In this document: piece by piece, positions 4,822-5,087 of the stretch | How positions within the stretch are numbered: position 1 is the stretch's first letter | Layout: each line of letters begins with the position of its first letter | DNA from: Euryarchaeota archaeon UBA346 | GTDB taxonomy: Archaea; Thermoplasmatota; E2; DHVEG-1 | DNA length: 5,087 bases | Reading direction: 5' to 3' | Assembly (NCBI GenBank): GCA_002496355.1 | Contig: DAJP01000084.1 | Coordinates: forward strand, 1 to 5,087 | Notes under the pieces: generated by a model | Databases searched by the model: none | Told to the model about the DNA's origin: nothing | Seen by the model: the letters and a program-made list of their open reading frames with translations, nothing else | Position numbers and translations under genes: made by a program

Positions 4822-5087
4822 TTATTTCTTTTTCTCGGCATTGACGACAGCAGGGGAGCGTTCCTCAAAAAACTGCTCATGAGCGGTAATCTCCATTATA
4901 CCGGCCATGACAAGCAGGATCCCCGCGAACAGCAGGAGGTACGCACCGATACCAAAGCCCCAGGTGATCTGGATCGTCCCACCCGCCACCTCAGCAGTCT
5001 GAACCGTATAATGGCCGTTAAACGGGGATGCTGAGATCGCATTGACTGCACTGGACATCCCTGGATATTCTTGGATGTTTGATGGCG
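4822..5087 (-). CDS. C-terminal part of a membrane protein, cut by the window edge
   Basis: The frame stays open to the end of the window, giving at least 87 residues. I do not recognise the family. The visible part starts with a polar segment (NIQEYPG..SAVNAISASPFNGHYTVQTAEVAG), continues into one strong membrane helix (about ITWGFGIGAYLLLF through LLVMAGIME), and ends in a short charged tail, FFEERSP to EKKK. An ATG at 5056-5058 could give a 78-residue protein, but no ribosome binding site precedes it and the frame remains open upstream, so a longer protein is more likely. By charge, the lysine-rich tail should be cytoplasmic and the preceding segment outside. It is co-oriented with endoQ and ends 30 nt before it, so it is probably the upstream gene of the same operon. 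Confidence 0.65.
   Translation of the reverse strand, partial: PSNIQEYPGMSSAVNAISASPFNGHYTVQTAEVAGGTIQITWGFGIGAYLLLFAGILLVMAGIMEITAHEQFFEERSPAVVNAEKKK

Noticed and set aside
1..5087. CRISPR array, insertion sequence, toxin-antitoxin or defence island
   Set aside because: No regularly spaced repeats, transposase, terminal inverted repeats or known defence domains are seen on either strand.

Overview
The window reads as ordinary chromosomal DNA from a euryarchaeon, most likely a methanogen of the Methanomicrobia (Methanomicrobiales-like). The reasons are: an archaeal-type endonuclease Q with a C-terminal PCNA-binding peptide; ribosome binding sites that match the archaeal GGAGGTGA pattern; TATA-box-like promoter sequences; T-rich 3' ends; and a MATE transporter and a GAF-fold protein that resemble methanogen versions. 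No database search was possible, so the taxonomic placement is inference and no genus is claimed.

Layout. Bases 1-20 look like the last 20 nt of a tRNA gene on the plus strand, followed by T-rich tracts. Converging on it from the minus strand is a stomatin/prohibitin-type (SPFH) membrane protein (97-1020). Upstream of that is a 120-nt AT-rich spacer with two palindromes sharing the 9-mer TTATCGAAT. Next, also on the minus strand, is a 100-residue protein of unknown function (1141-1443) with a very clear GGAGGT ribosome binding site, a UUCG hairpin in its leader and a good TATA box. A MATE-family efflux pump (1570-2988) runs divergently on the plus strand. It converges on a minus-strand cluster of three genes, read right to left: the C-terminal part of a membrane protein cut by the window edge (4822-5087), endonuclease Q (3559-4791) and a free methionine-R-sulfoxide reductase-like GAF protein (3097-3555). 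Gaps in this cluster are 30 nt and 3 nt, so it is very probably one transcript.

How the genes may work together. The right-hand cluster pairs an enzyme that nicks DNA at deaminated bases with one that probably reduces oxidised free methionine. It can be read as a small damage-repair operon, possibly with a membrane partner. The left-hand genes (SPFH protein, unknown small protein, MATE pump) are separate transcription units.

No CRISPR array, insertion sequence, phage gene or obvious new defence system is visible. The points most worth following up are: loss of the usual TM1 aspartate in the MATE pump; the repair-gene pairing; the changed cysteine pattern of the GAF protein; and the small cis-elements (paired palindromes before the SPFH gene, a UUCG hairpin near the predicted 5' end of the small-protein mRNA, and a hairpin at the stop codon of the reductase gene).
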